From assembly GCF_001280845.1 (NCBI RefSeq), contig NZ_LGHP01000001.1:4683383-4747382 (forward strand): a DNA stretch of 64,000 nucleotides, in the 5' to 3' direction. Source of the DNA: Bacillus sp. FJAT-28004 (GTDB lineage Bacteria > Bacillota > Bacilli > Paenibacillales > Paenibacillaceae). The notes below the pieces were generated by a model, which did no database searches, was not told where the DNA came from, and worked only from the letters and a program-made list of their open reading frames with translations. This document shows positions 23,658 through 32,991 of the stretch, piece after piece. Both the position numbers and the translations under genes were made by a program. Position 1 is the stretch's first letter; every line of letters starts with the position of its first letter.

Positions 23658-24815
23658 ATGATGACAGTAAAAAAACGAATAGCTGCGATGATGATGACTA
23701 CATTATGTTTGGGCATGCTGATTGCTTGTGAGTCGAATGAAACATCATCAACAAATACAAAAGTAAATGAAACGACCGATAGGCCTGAGAAAACGATGGC
23801 GATTGATGAAACCACAGAGCCGTTAGAACCAGATGACCAAGACGGTTCATTCACCGTGCTGGCTAAGGAGCTTCGAGTGCCATGGGTCATTGCTTTTGAC
23901 GAGGATATTGTTTATATTAGCGAGCGCGAAGGCAATGTAGTGAAGGTCGATGGTGATTCAACGACACGTCAAGCCGTTCATTTGCTCAAAAGTGTACATG
24001 ACCGCGGAGAAGGTGGATTTTTGGGTTTCCTGCTTGCGCCGGATTTTGCTAAGTCTAGAGAGGCGTACGCTTATCATACTTACGAAGAAAATGGTCGTGT
24101 CATGAACAGAGTAGTGCTTATTAAGCACAATGCCGGGCAATGGGATGAGGTGCGGGCGCTGCTCGAAGGCATTCCTGGAGCGGCGAACCACGATGGCGGA
24201 CGGATGGCCATTGGACCTGACAAGCTGCTTTATGTAACGACGGGAGATGCGCAGCAGCCGGAGCTGGCACAGGATCGTAACAGCCTTGCGGGCAAAATCT
24301 TGCGAATGACGTTAGATGGAAATGTACCTGAAGATAATCCGTTTCCCGGCTCCTATGTATATACTTATGGACATCGTAATCCTCAAGGACTTGTTTGGAA
24401 TAGTGAAGGCATCCTATTTAATACGGAGCATGGTCCTTCGGGTGACCCTGGAGGACATGATGAGATTAATAAAATTGTAGCGGGTGGGAATTACGGCTGG
24501 CCAACGATTTTTGGTGACGCTGCGCAAAAGGGGATGATAACGCCTATTTATCATACTGGTAAAGAGGCAATTGCGCCCTCTGGAGCAACAATTGATGAGA
24601 ATAATCGATTGTGGATTGCTACTTTAGTAGGCGAGGTGCTTTATCGATATGATCCTGCGTCCAAAAACATGTCTATTATATTCGAAGGTGAAGGAAGACT
24701 CCGCGATGTGAAAATAAAGGATGGGCTTATTTATGTAATTACCAACAATACCGATGGTCGCGGTATGCCGTCACCATCTGATGATCGATTGCTGGTATTA
24801 AAGCAGATAAAATAA
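23658..24815 (+). CDS. Lipoprotein PQQ-type sugar/sorbosone dehydrogenase (GSDH domain)
   Basis: The 385-residue protein has a signal peptide ending in lipobox LIAC (Cys about 24) and an acidic Thr-rich linker. The six-bladed beta-propeller of the soluble glucose dehydrogenase/sorbosone dehydrogenase family follows: LRVPWVIAF, RGEGGFLGFLLAPDF, NHDGGRMAIGPDKLLYVTTGD, YGHRNPQGLVWN, EHGPSGDPGGHDEIN and GGNYGWP. Family members oxidise sugars with PQQ, though many Gram-positive members have no proven cofactor. It acts outside, anchored to the membrane. GAAGGAG precedes two adjacent ATGs. Confidence 0.9.
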   Translation: MMTVKKRIAAMMMTTLCLGMLIACESNETSSTNTKVNETTDRPEKTMAIDETTEPLEPDDQDGSFTVLAKELRVPWVIAFDEDIVYISEREGNVVKVDGDSTTRQAVHLLKSVHDRGEGGFLGFLLAPDFAKSREAYAYHTYEENGRVMNRVVLIKHNAGQWDEVRALLEGIPGAANHDGGRMAIGPDKLLYVTTGDAQQPELAQDRNSLAGKILRMTLDGNVPEDNPFPGSYVYTYGHRNPQGLVWNSEGILFNTEHGPSGDPGGHDEINKIVAGGNYGWPTIFGDAAQKGMITPIYHTGKEAIAPSGATIDENNRLWIATLVGEVLYRYDPASKNMSIIFEGEGRLRDVKIKDGLIYVITNNTDGRGMPSPSDDRLLVLKQIK

Positions 24816-24828
24816 TTATGCAGTAAAC

Positions 24829-24868
24829 GAAGATACCCCAGAGGTTATACAGCCTCTGGGGTATCTTC
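24829..24868. terminator. Bidirectional terminator, dehydrogenase / hemL
   Basis: GAAGATACCCCAGAGG and CCTCTGGGGTATCTTC form a 16-bp perfect stem between converging genes, followed by ATTTTAAG on the plus strand. Confidence 0.9.
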
Positions 24869-24900
24869 ATTTTAAGTATAAACGCAGTATAGCTTATCTA

Positions 24901-26211
24901 TTACAAGTTAGCGAAAGCATAGTTAATGGCTTTAATCGTTTCATCAATGTCGGCTTCGGTATGGGCTGTCGTGAAGAACCAAGCTTCATATTTGGATGGT
25001 GCAAGATTAATGCCTTGATCCAGCATGAGCTTGAAAAATCTGCCGAACAGCTCGCCGTCAGTATCCTGCGCTTCATCATAATTCGTAATCGGATGATCGC
25101 AGAAATGAGCGGAGAAGGAACCGCGAATTTGGTTGATTGTGAGCGGGATGCCATGCTGCTGGGCAGCGGCGTGTAGGCCCGTTGCAAGCTTCGTAGCCAG
25201 TGCATTCATTGTATCGTAAATGCCAGGCTCTTGCAGCAGCTCCAAGCACGCAATGCCAGCTGAAATGGAGGCAGGATTGCCGGCCATCGTACCAGCCTGA
25301 TAAGCAGGGCCGAGTGGTGCGACTTGCTCCATAATTTCGCGGCGTCCGCCGTAAGCACCGATCGGAAGGCCCCCGCCGATGATTTTGCCTAATGCGGTTA
25401 AATCCGGTTCGATGGCTTGATGATCTGGGAACGCAACATAGGTCTGTGCCGCGCCGTAATGGAAGCGGAATGCGCTGATGACCTCATCGTATATAACAAG
25501 CGCACCAGCATCACGAGTGAGCTTGCAAAGCCCTTCAAGGAAGCCATCATGAGGCATAACCATACCGAAGTTGCCGACAATAGGCTCTACCATGACAGCG
25601 GCAGTCTCGTGACCCCAACGATCTAAAGCAGCTTTCAATGCAGGCAAGTCGTTAAATGGTACGGTAATGACCTCGCTTGCGATACTTGCAGGAACGCCTG
25701 CGCTGTCTGGAATGCCAAGCGTAGATGGACCAGAGCCAGCTGCGACGAGCACGAGATCTGAATGGCCGTGATAGCAGCCAGCGAATTTAATGATTTTCGA
25801 TTTCTTTGTATAGGCACGAGCGACACGAATGGTAGTCATGACTGCTTCTGTACCGGAATTGACGAACCGTACCTTGTCGAGTGATGGAATCGCTTCTTTC
25901 AGCATGCGAGCAAGCTTAATTTCAAGCTCCGTAGGTGTGCCGTATAGCGTACCATTCTGAGCTGCACGAACGATCGCTTCTGTAATATGGGGGTGAGCAT
26001 GTCCAGTAATAATTGGGCCATAAGCTGCTAAATAGTCGATATAACGGTTATCATCGACATCCCAGAAATAAGCGCCTTCGCCGCGTTTCATGAACACAGG
26101 TGCACCGCCGCCTACCGCTTTGTAAGAACGGGACGGGCTGTTGACGCCGCCGACAATATGCTGCAGCGCTTCTTCATATAGTTTTTCGGAATTAGGTCGT
26201 TGAGTTGTCAT
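24901..26211 (-). CDS. hemL: Glutamate-1-semialdehyde 2,1-aminomutase
   Basis: This PLP enzyme makes 5-aminolevulinate for haem and cobalamin. The 436-residue sequence shows GGVNSPSRSYKAVGG, RFVNSGTEAVMTTIRVAR, GCYHGHSDLVL, VIYDEVISAFRF and the PLP lysine in ALGKIIGGGLPIGAYGG. The isolated position, away from the hemAXCDB cluster, fits the second paralogue (GsaB) of Bacillales. The frame extends to 26316, but GGAGG ahead of ATG 26211 decides the start. Confidence 0.95.
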   Translation of the reverse strand: MTTQRPNSEKLYEEALQHIVGGVNSPSRSYKAVGGGAPVFMKRGEGAYFWDVDDNRYIDYLAAYGPIITGHAHPHITEAIVRAAQNGTLYGTPTELEIKLARMLKEAIPSLDKVRFVNSGTEAVMTTIRVARAYTKKSKIIKFAGCYHGHSDLVLVAAGSGPSTLGIPDSAGVPASIASEVITVPFNDLPALKAALDRWGHETAAVMVEPIVGNFGMVMPHDGFLEGLCKLTRDAGALVIYDEVISAFRFHYGAAQTYVAFPDHQAIEPDLTALGKIIGGGLPIGAYGGRREIMEQVAPLGPAYQAGTMAGNPASISAGIACLELLQEPGIYDTMNALATKLATGLHAAAQQHGIPLTINQIRGSFSAHFCDHPITNYDEAQDTDGELFGRFFKLMLDQGINLAPSKYEAWFFTTAHTEADIDETIKAINYAFANL

Positions 26212-26304
26212 GGAATGGAGCCTCCAATTGGATTCATAGTTGTAAGTAAACTTGCACAAGTTGAGATCGAGTGTCGTATTATCCGCAGCTGTCGCGCACA
26301 TAGA

Positions 26305-26340
26305 AACAAAATACACGCAACTTGAAGCGCCGTTGCGTGT
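26305..26340 (-). terminator. Terminator of the LCP gene
   Basis: ACACGCAAC and GTTGCGTGT form a 9-bp stem. On the minus strand the stem is followed by ATTTTGTTTC. It lies between the LCP stop and the hemL start. Confidence 0.7.
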
Positions 26341-26349
26341 ACGTGTCGT

Positions 26350-27435
26350 TTACTGTTGTTTATTGCTGCTCTCGTTACTACTTGTTGTACTGCTTGGCGA
26401 TTCAGTAGGTTCTGGTACGGTGTTGTCTTGCTCCAGTGTCATTTGTACGAAGGAGCGCAGATCGTCTTCATCGCTAATTCCAATAACTGACGCGCCGCCA
26501 ACCCGGTCCTCCGCAATGAGATCCATCGGCGGTATTTGCGTTGTGCTGGCCACATGGCTTTTTACGCCAAGCTGACCGAGCTTCAGCATATCCGGCACAC
26601 TGATGTTCGTTTTCACGTAAGGCTGTACGCTCTCAAGAATCTTTTTCATTTGGATAATGTTCCAAGTCGATTGAAGCTCTTTGGACACCGCCTGCAAGAA
26701 ATTTCTTTGACGCTCGGTTCGCGTGAAATCACTCATCGCATCGTGGCGGAAACGAACGTATTGAAGGGCTTTATCGCCATCAAGCAGCTGGTAGCCTTTT
26801 TTGAGATCGATATCGTAACGATTGCGGTCAGCATTATCGGTGTAATGCATATCTTTTTCGACATCGAAGTAAATGCCGCCCATCGCATCAATCAGGCTCT
26901 TAAAACCTTCAAAGTCGGTATAGACATAATATTGAATGTCGAGACCAAGCAGATCTCCAACAGTTTTCATAGCAAGTGGATATTCTCCTAAAGTAAGTGC
27001 TGTATTAATACGGCCTCTTCCATGTCCTTCAATGTTGACGTATGTGTCGCGAAGAACGGAGAATAGATGTGCTTTCTTGGTTACGGGATCGAAGGAAGCA
27101 ACCAATATGGAGTCCGAACGAGCTACTTGCCCCTCGTCTACCCCACGAGCGTCACCGCCGAGCAGCAATATATTAACGCGCTCTTTGCCTTCCCATTCGG
27201 GAATTGGTACAGGCGTTGCTTCAGCATCTTCTGTGGGCGTCTTTGTTGGCTCTGGATCACTGAATTTATCAAGCGCACTATATACCCCTACGCTCCAATA
27301 AATGACAAACGCTGCTACTACACCAAGAACGACAGAGAGGCTGATATAAATCCGCTTCCATCTTTTTTTCTTCGCCATTTTAGCAGTCTCATTTTTCGAT
27401 TCTTCAGTCGTCTCTTTATTCGTCTCTTTAGGCAT
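26350..27435 (-). CDS. LytR-CpsA-Psr (LCP) family wall-polymer transferase
   Basis: LCP enzymes attach undecaprenyl-linked teichoic acid or other anionic polymers to peptidoglycan outside the cell. A short basic cytosolic part and one membrane segment (YISLSVVLGVVAAFVIYWSVGVY) precede the LCP domain. The domain has RVNILLLGGDAR, RSDSILVASFDP, FSVLRDTYV, GRGRINTAL, GGIYFDVEKDM, GDKALQYVRFRHDAMSDFTRTERQRNFL. The C-terminus is a Ser/Thr/Glu-rich tail. The frame opens at a TTG (27483) with no ribosome site; AAAGGAG 13 bases ahead of ATG 27435 makes this start more likely, though the spacing is long. Confidence 0.9.
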   Translation of the reverse strand: MPKETNKETTEESKNETAKMAKKKRWKRIYISLSVVLGVVAAFVIYWSVGVYSALDKFSDPEPTKTPTEDAEATPVPIPEWEGKERVNILLLGGDARGVDEGQVARSDSILVASFDPVTKKAHLFSVLRDTYVNIEGHGRGRINTALTLGEYPLAMKTVGDLLGLDIQYYVYTDFEGFKSLIDAMGGIYFDVEKDMHYTDNADRNRYDIDLKKGYQLLDGDKALQYVRFRHDAMSDFTRTERQRNFLQAVSKELQSTWNIIQMKKILESVQPYVKTNISVPDMLKLGQLGVKSHVASTTQIPPMDLIAEDRVGGASVIGISDEDDLRSFVQMTLEQDNTVPEPTESPSSTTSSNESSNKQQ

Positions 27436-27807
27436 TTCGTTAGACGTGCTCCTTTCAGCTGTTGCGGAATCGTTTTGATCCAATGAGGGTAGATTTCAAT
27501 GTAAGCATGAGCAAAGATGGCATAGCGAATGATCCGCTTCCAAAAAAAAGTTAGCAGAGCAGCATACGTTAGAAATATAAGAACGCATAAGTATGAGCCT
27601 TAATCACCGCTTATATTTCATCAGCCAACAAAAGCTTCGCTGCACAAGGCAAAGACAGTCGTTTACGCTAAGCGTGAACTAATGTATGATTACATATCAT
27701 AAAATTATAAAGCTGAACGACATGCAGAAGCAAGTTTTATCGTTTTAAGTAAATAAAGATCGGTATTTCCTAGGAAATGTCGAAGTGGAAGGGGCAATAA
27801 CAACCAG
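27436..27807. other. Gene-free gap
   Basis: The divergent gap between the LCP gene and the ABC-2 exporter operon is AT-rich. I found no gene, terminator or known RNA. An AT-rich run around 27685-27710 could hold promoters, but none is clear. Confidence 0.3.
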
Positions 27808-28833
27808 ATGCTAGCAATCGATGTAAAGGATTTACGCAAGCAATTTAGTGTGCAAAAAAACCGTGAAGGCTTATCCGGCGCCCTCAAGGACTTGTTTAAA
27901 CGCGAGTACAACGAGGTAACGGCGGTTAAAGATATTACATTTCAAATCCCGCAGGGAGAAATTTGCGGGTATATTGGCGAGAATGGAGCCGGGAAATCGA
28001 CAACAATAAAAATGCTTACCGGTATTTTGGTGCCTACCTCAGGTGAGCTCAAAGTGAACGGATACGTTCCGTTTAAGGATCGAGAGAAGTTCGTTAACGG
28101 GATTGGCGTTGTGTTCGGACAGCGATCCCAGCTGTGGTGGGATATTGGCGTCATTGAATCGTTCCAATTGCTGCGCAAAGTATACCGGGTGTCTGAGGCG
28201 GATTTCCGCAAACGGCTTAACGAGCTGGTTGAGCGGCTTCAACTTGGCGATTTATTGAATCGTCCTGTACGCAAGCTGAGCCTAGGGCAGCGGATGCGAT
28301 GCGAGCTTGTTGCTTCGCTCCTGCACAATCCATCCATTCTTTTTCTCGATGAGCCTACAATTGGTCTCGATATTGTCGTAAAGACAGAAATTCGTGATTT
28401 TTTGATGCAAATGAATAAAGAGCAGGGTACGACAATTTTGTTAACGACACATGATCTGCAAGATATTGAGGCGCTTTGCTCTCGCGTCATTATGCTTGAT
28501 GATGGACGCATTATTTATGATGGCGGACTGGATGATCTGAAGAGCAGATGGAGCAAGGGCCGCGAAATACAGTTCCAATTTGCAGGACATACTCCGCTTA
28601 CCAAGCTGCAGCAGTTGACCAGCACACTCGATGTAACATGGACGATGGAGAATGAAGTGTCCGCGAAAATGTGGCTGCCGCATGCAGTTAATGTGTCCGA
28701 TGCATTGGCATGTGTTGTTGGCGGTGTAGAAATCCGCGATATCAAAATTATCGAAACAAACACCGATGACATCGTTCGAAGCATTTATTCCTCCGGCTCT
28801 GCGACAACGACCAAGGAGACGGTTCAATCATGA
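27808..28833 (+). CDS. ABC-2 type exporter ATP-binding protein
   Basis: The 341-residue ATPase has Walker A GENGAGKST, Q-loop region VVFGQRSQLWWD, signature LSLGQRMRCEL, Walker B ILFLDEPTIGLD and switch His in LLTTHDLQD. The N-terminal extension (ALKDLFKREYNEVTAVKDI) and QRSQLWWD are typical of the group that works with paired ABC-2 permeases of the DUF990 kind; such sets are thought to export lipids, peptides or drugs. It overlaps the first permease gene by four bases. AAGGGG lies about 14 bases ahead of the ATG. Confidence 0.93.
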   Translation: MLAIDVKDLRKQFSVQKNREGLSGALKDLFKREYNEVTAVKDITFQIPQGEICGYIGENGAGKSTTIKMLTGILVPTSGELKVNGYVPFKDREKFVNGIGVVFGQRSQLWWDIGVIESFQLLRKVYRVSEADFRKRLNELVERLQLGDLLNRPVRKLSLGQRMRCELVASLLHNPSILFLDEPTIGLDIVVKTEIRDFLMQMNKEQGTTILLTTHDLQDIEALCSRVIMLDDGRIIYDGGLDDLKSRWSKGREIQFQFAGHTPLTKLQQLTSTLDVTWTMENEVSAKMWLPHAVNVSDALACVVGGVEIRDIKIIETNTDDIVRSIYSSGSATTTKETVQS

Positions 28834-29624
28834 TGAGCGCTTATATCGATTTTATTCGAATACGGTTTATCATGATGCTTGCCTACCGCGTTAATTATTA
28901 TAGCGGTATCATTATTTATGCGATTAATATTGGTGCTTATTACTTTCTGTGGCAGGCGATTTATGGAGACAAGGAGACGCTGGCTGGATTCACTGTTACC
29001 CAAATGACAACCTACGTTGCGGTATCATGGATGGCCCGTGCCTTTTACTTCAATAACCTTGACCGAGAGATTGCGAATGAAATAAGGGATGGGAGCGTAG
29101 CTGTTCAGCTTATTAGACCATATTCCTATTTAGTCGTAAAAATGATGCAAGGCTTCGGCGAGGGACTGTTCCGAATGCTGCTCTTTATGGTGCCGGGGAT
29201 GATTATCGTTTGTTTCCTATTCCCAGTTAAATTGCCAACAGATCCGACGACCTGGCTCATTTATTTAGTCATGCTGTTCTTTAGCTTTCTAATCAACTCG
29301 CAAATAAATATTTTGACCGGCCTATTCGCTTTTTTCGTTGAGAATAACGAAGGTATGATGCGAATGAAACGTGTTATGGTCGATTTGTTCTCAGGCGTAG
29401 TTGTGCCGATTGCTTTTTTCCCAGGATGGTTGTCGGCTATTATGCAGTGGCTGCCGTTCCAAGCCATTACGTATTTGCCAAGCTCCGTCTTCACAGGGCG
29501 GACACCTAGCGATGAAATATTGCAGGTGTTTGGCATTCAAGTGCTTTGGTTTGTAGGGCTGCTGGTGCCAATCTGGTTAACGTGGCGCGCCGCTCGCAAG
29601 CGGTTGTTCGTGCAAGGGGGATAA
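28830..29624 (+). CDS. ABC-2 family permease, subunit 1
   Basis: The 264-residue membrane protein with six predicted segments begins MMSAYIDFIRIRFIMMLAYRVNYYSGI and carries the cytosolic NEIRDGSVAVQLIRPYSY motif of the DUF990/ABC2_membrane family. It starts inside the ATPase stop codon (ATGA), and the second permease follows after five bases, so the three form one transporter operon. The substrate is unknown. Confidence 0.88.
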   Translation: MMSAYIDFIRIRFIMMLAYRVNYYSGIIIYAINIGAYYFLWQAIYGDKETLAGFTVTQMTTYVAVSWMARAFYFNNLDREIANEIRDGSVAVQLIRPYSYLVVKMMQGFGEGLFRMLLFMVPGMIIVCFLFPVKLPTDPTTWLIYLVMLFFSFLINSQINILTGLFAFFVENNEGMMRMKRVMVDLFSGVVVPIAFFPGWLSAIMQWLPFQAITYLPSSVFTGRTPSDEILQVFGIQVLWFVGLLVPIWLTWRAARKRLFVQGG

Positions 29625-29629
29625 TAAAC

Positions 29630-30421
29630 ATGAGATATGCATCATTATTTTTGGAGTACATTAAAAACTACGCGAAAACGCGTCTTACTTATCGTGCAGA
29701 CTTTTGGATCGAGGTGCTTTCCGACTTATTGTTCCAAGGAATGAACCTCATCTTTATTTTGATCGTGTTCCAGCATACGCCGTCGCTCGGCGGCTGGTCA
29801 GAGGCAGAGGTCGTATTCGTTTATGGTTTCTTCATGATTCCATATGGCGTGTTCAGCACCTTCTTCAGTATATGGAATTTCAGCGAGCGTTATATTGTGA
29901 AGGGCGAAATGGACCGCGTTCTTACACGCCCAGCACATAGTCTATATCAGGTGCTCCTCGAAAATGTAGACCCGCCGTCTTTGATTGGTTCCTTCGTCGG
30001 GGCTATAATTATGGCGCTCTGTTGGACGCAGCTCGATTTGCCTTTCCAGATTCTCGATATTGTTGTGCTTATGCTCCTAATATTAGGCGCGGTACTCATT
30101 TATGCGGGTCTTTACACGGCGCTGAGTGCTATTTCCTTTTATTCCGACGCACCAACAGGAATCGTGCCGTTGATGTACAACATTCAAAATTATGGACGGT
30201 ATCCTGTTAACATTTATAACAAAATGATTCGGTTCGTACTAACATGGCTGCTGCCGTTTGCTTTCGTAGGCGTCATTCCAGCCTCTTATTTTCTTGAGAA
30301 AAAGGCGGATGATCTCTCACAGCTTGCGCTCCTAACTCCAGTGATGGGAATTATCGTGTTCTCATTAGGACTGTTGTTGTGGAATCATGGCGTAAAGCGA
30401 TATCGAGGAGCTGGATCATAA
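29630..30421 (+). CDS. ABC-2 family permease, subunit 2
   Basis: The 263-residue protein with six predicted membrane segments is homologous in plan to subunit 1: MRYASLFLEYIKNYAKTRLTYRADFW and VKGEMDRVLTRPAHSLYQVL. The frame opens earlier at 29546, inside subunit 1, but AAGGGGG nine bases ahead of ATG 29630 fixes the start. It completes a heteromeric ABC-2 exporter. The bcp gene follows after 53 bases with its own ribosome site and may or may not share the transcript. Confidence 0.88.
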   Translation: MRYASLFLEYIKNYAKTRLTYRADFWIEVLSDLLFQGMNLIFILIVFQHTPSLGGWSEAEVVFVYGFFMIPYGVFSTFFSIWNFSERYIVKGEMDRVLTRPAHSLYQVLLENVDPPSLIGSFVGAIIMALCWTQLDLPFQILDIVVLMLLILGAVLIYAGLYTALSAISFYSDAPTGIVPLMYNIQNYGRYPVNIYNKMIRFVLTWLLPFAFVGVIPASYFLEKKADDLSQLALLTPVMGIIVFSLGLLLWNHGVKRYRGAGS

Positions 30422-30474
30422 GCTGTTCGGTTCTAAGATTGTACGTGTGCAGCAAAAATGATGGGGGACTATTC

Positions 30475-30963
30475 ATGACACAGCTTCAAATGGGAGATAT
30501 AGCGCCGGAATTTGTATTGCCGGCGTCAAATGGAGAGAATGTTTCGCTTAGCGATTATCGCGGAAAAAATGTGGTCCTCTACTTTTATCCTAAGGATATG
30601 ACAACAGCATGCATACAGGAATCATGTGATTTTCGAGATGCAAACGCTGAAATGCTGAAACGAAACACGGTTATTTTGGGGATCAGCATCGATACGGTAA
30701 AGTCGCATCAGCGTTTTATTGAGAAGAAGGAACTTCCTTTTCTGTTGTTAGCTGATGTTGAGCATGAGGTATGCGAGCTGTACGGTGTATGGCAATTAAA
30801 GAAGCTTTACGGCAGGGAGTACATGGGTCTCGTCAGATCGACTTTCCTGATCGATGCAGCGGGCAAGCTTGTACAGGAGTGGCGCAAGGTAAGGGTGAAG
30901 GGACATGCAGAGCAGGTGCTTGATGCAGTGAGGCAATTGCAGCCAGCTGCTTCTTATGAATAG
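30475..30963 (+). CDS. bcp: Thioredoxin-dependent peroxiredoxin, Bcp type
   Basis: Bcp reduces hydrogen peroxide and organic peroxides. The 162-residue protein has GDIAPEFVLPASNGENVSLSDYRGKNVVLYFYPKD, the peroxidatic Cys in TTACIQESCDFRD with the resolving Cys five residues on, and RSTFLIDAAGK. The usual T-P-G-C is changed to T-T-A-C, which is uncommon. GGGGGA lies ahead of ATG 30475; the open frame reaching back to 30379 overlaps the permease and is not used. Confidence 0.92.
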   Translation: MTQLQMGDIAPEFVLPASNGENVSLSDYRGKNVVLYFYPKDMTTACIQESCDFRDANAEMLKRNTVILGISIDTVKSHQRFIEKKELPFLLLADVEHEVCELYGVWQLKKLYGREYMGLVRSTFLIDAAGKLVQEWRKVRVKGHAEQVLDAVRQLQPAASYE

Positions 30964-30981
30964 CGATGCGGTAAATGAAAA

Positions 30982-31119
30982 CAGGACGGCGCAGGTAATA
31001 TCTGCTCCGTCCTGGGACCAGCTTGTTCGTTTAAAATGATGGAGTTTGCAGGGGGATGTCACAAGTAGATTTATCTGCTTGCGGACATCCCTTTGCTGCT
31101 GTTTCACTGCAAGTGAAAG
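30982..31119. other. Three hairpins between bcp and metN
   Basis: CAGGACGG/CCGTCCTG (30982-31014) has a T-run only on the minus strand. GGGATGTC/GACATCCC (31053-31091) has an inner AAGTAGAT/ATCTGCTT stem. TTTCACT/AGTGAAA is at 31102-31118. All lie upstream of the predicted metN promoter, so they belong to the bcp 3' end rather than to a met leader. No S-box or T-box consensus is present. Confidence 0.5.
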
Positions 31120-31216
31120 AGTAAAAAGATGGAGCAGGGAAACAATAGAGGAAGCTTTCTCATTTTTTTATAGAGATGTGAAATTATAAAATCCTGTTAA
31201 TTAGTTAAATTTGACA

Positions 31217-31243
31217 TTGACAGCACGCTGTCACATTTATAAT
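31217..31243 (+). promoter_or_regulatory. metNIQ promoter with an embedded palindromic operator
   Basis: TTGACA (31217-31222) and TATAAT (31238-31243) are 15 bases apart; another TTGACA begins at 31211, with a 21-base spacer. Between the hexamers sits a perfect palindrome TGACAGC-AC-GCTGTCA (31218-31233). The position would allow a repressor to block RNA polymerase. No S-box riboswitch, the usual control in Bacillus, precedes metN. Confidence 0.6.
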
Positions 31244-31276
31244 ATTGACTTGCTTGTTAGATAGGGGGCTATGTAG

Positions 31277-32278
31277 TTGATCAGGCTAAACAACATCAGA
31301 AAATCGTATCGAGTAGGGGCGGTTTCAGTAGAAGCGGTTCGTGGCGTTAGCTTGACGGTTGAAAAAGGTGAAATCTTCGGCATCATCGGTCATTCTGGAG
31401 CGGGTAAGAGCACGCTGCTCCGCTGCGTCAATTTGCTGGAAAAACCAACATCGGGCACGGTAAATGTTGGGGATGTGGAGCTTACTGGCTTGCCTGAGAG
31501 GCAGCTGCAAGCACATCGCAGACGTATAGGAATGATTTTTCAGCATTTTAACCTATTGTCGATGTCTACGGTTCGAGATAATATCGCATTTCCGCTTGTT
31601 CTCGCTAAGCTTTCAAAGGCAGAGATGGATAAGCGCGTGAATGAGCTGCTGAAGCTCGTTCAACTCGAAGGGCATGCGGATAAATATCCTTCTCAGCTTT
31701 CAGGCGGTCAGAAGCAGCGTGTTGGTATTGCGAGGGCGCTCGCGAACAATCCGGATGTATTGCTCTGCGATGAAGCGACATCGGCATTGGATCCGCAGAC
31801 AACGAATTCAATATTATCATTGTTGCTCGATATTAATGAAAAGCTAGGTATTACTATTTTACTTATTACACATGAAATGAACGTTATACGTTCGATATGT
31901 GATCGTGTGGCCGTCATTGATGATGGTGAAATTGTTGAGTTGGGTGACGTTCTGCATGTGTTTCTAAAGCCGGAGCATCCCGTTACCCGCGACTTTGTTG
32001 ATCAAGTTTCGGACAGTGTTGCAAATGGGCAATTGCTGCGCGGCCGCACTGGGCGACTACTGCGTATGACATACATTGGCGAGCTGACTTATGAGCCTAT
32101 TTTGTATAATGCCGTGAAGCCGACATCTGTTCAATTTGCGATTTTGCAAGGTACCGTATCGCGTATGAAACACACGCCTTACGGTCAGCTCATCGTGGAA
32201 TTGATCGGCAGCGATGCGGAGATTGATCAAGTGATTGATGTTTTGCGTAAAGATGGGCTGGAGGTGGATGCGATATGA
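31277..32278 (+). CDS. metN: Methionine ABC transporter ATP-binding protein
   Basis: MetN energises uptake of methionine. The 333-residue protein has Walker A GHSGAGKST, Q-loop MIFQHFNLLS, signature LSGGQKQRVGIARAL, Walker B VLLCDEATSALD, His in LLITHEMNV, and a C-terminal regulatory NIL domain (about 250-333). The start is TTG at 31277, eight bases after GGGGG. It overlaps metI by four bases in the order metN-metI-metQ. Confidence 0.95.
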   Translation: MIRLNNIRKSYRVGAVSVEAVRGVSLTVEKGEIFGIIGHSGAGKSTLLRCVNLLEKPTSGTVNVGDVELTGLPERQLQAHRRRIGMIFQHFNLLSMSTVRDNIAFPLVLAKLSKAEMDKRVNELLKLVQLEGHADKYPSQLSGGQKQRVGIARALANNPDVLLCDEATSALDPQTTNSILSLLLDINEKLGITILLITHEMNVIRSICDRVAVIDDGEIVELGDVLHVFLKPEHPVTRDFVDQVSDSVANGQLLRGRTGRLLRMTYIGELTYEPILYNAVKPTSVQFAILQGTVSRMKHTPYGQLIVELIGSDAEIDQVIDVLRKDGLEVDAI

Positions 32279-32937
32279 TGAGCTTCGAAAACGTTCGTAT
32301 TCCTGAAATCTGGGATGCTACGAAGGATACGCTCTATATGTTGTCGGCCTCGCTCGTATTTACAATTATTTTCGGATTAATAATGGGCGTTGTCCTGTTT
32401 TTAACTTCTAAACGGCAACTGCTGCAGCAGCCTCTCGTCTATGGCGTACTTTCATTTATCGTCAACGTGCTGCGCTCGGTTCCGTTCGTTATATTAATGA
32501 TTATGATTATGCCGCTTACGAAGATCATAACGGGAACGACGCTTGGTGTAGAAGGGTCTATTCCACCGCTCGTTGTAGCAGCAACACCTTTCTTCGCAAG
32601 GCTGGTGGAAACGTCGCTGCGTGAGGTGGATCGCGGCGTCATTGAAGCGGCGCAAGCCATGGGCGCATCAAAGTGGGACATCGTTCGCCGCGTCCTGCTT
32701 CGCGAATCCAGTCCTAGCTTACTTGCTGCGGTTACGATAACAGCGGTTACGCTCGTCTCCTATACGGCGATGTCGGGTGTGATCGGCGGGGGCGGACTTG
32801 GTGACTTGGCGCTGCGCTATGGCTATCAGCGTTTTCAAACAGATGTGATGCTAGTAACTGTTGCACTGCTCATCGTGCTTGTTCAGGTGCTGCAAACGAT
32901 CGGGGATGCTTTAGTACGTCGTTACAGTAGAAAATAA
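32275..32937 (+). CDS. metI: Methionine ABC transporter permease
   Basis: The 220-residue permease has five predicted membrane segments and the cytosolic coupling EAA loop EAAQAMGASKWDIVRRVLL. It ends in GGGGLGDLALRYGYQRFQTDVM, typical of MetI. It starts within the metN stop. Confidence 0.95.
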   Translation: MMSFENVRIPEIWDATKDTLYMLSASLVFTIIFGLIMGVVLFLTSKRQLLQQPLVYGVLSFIVNVLRSVPFVILMIMIMPLTKIITGTTLGVEGSIPPLVVAATPFFARLVETSLREVDRGVIEAAQAMGASKWDIVRRVLLRESSPSLLAAVTITAVTLVSYTAMSGVIGGGGLGDLALRYGYQRFQTDVMLVTVALLIVLVQVLQTIGDALVRRYSRK

Positions 32938-32991
32938 GTAAACAGCAGCTCATGCAGCTTAGAATGAAATGACAACCTTGGAGGAATGAAC

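Noticed and set aside
30982..31276. S-box (SAM) riboswitch upstream of metN
   Set aside because: Hairpins exist, but the conserved S-box core is missing and the predicted promoter lies downstream of them.
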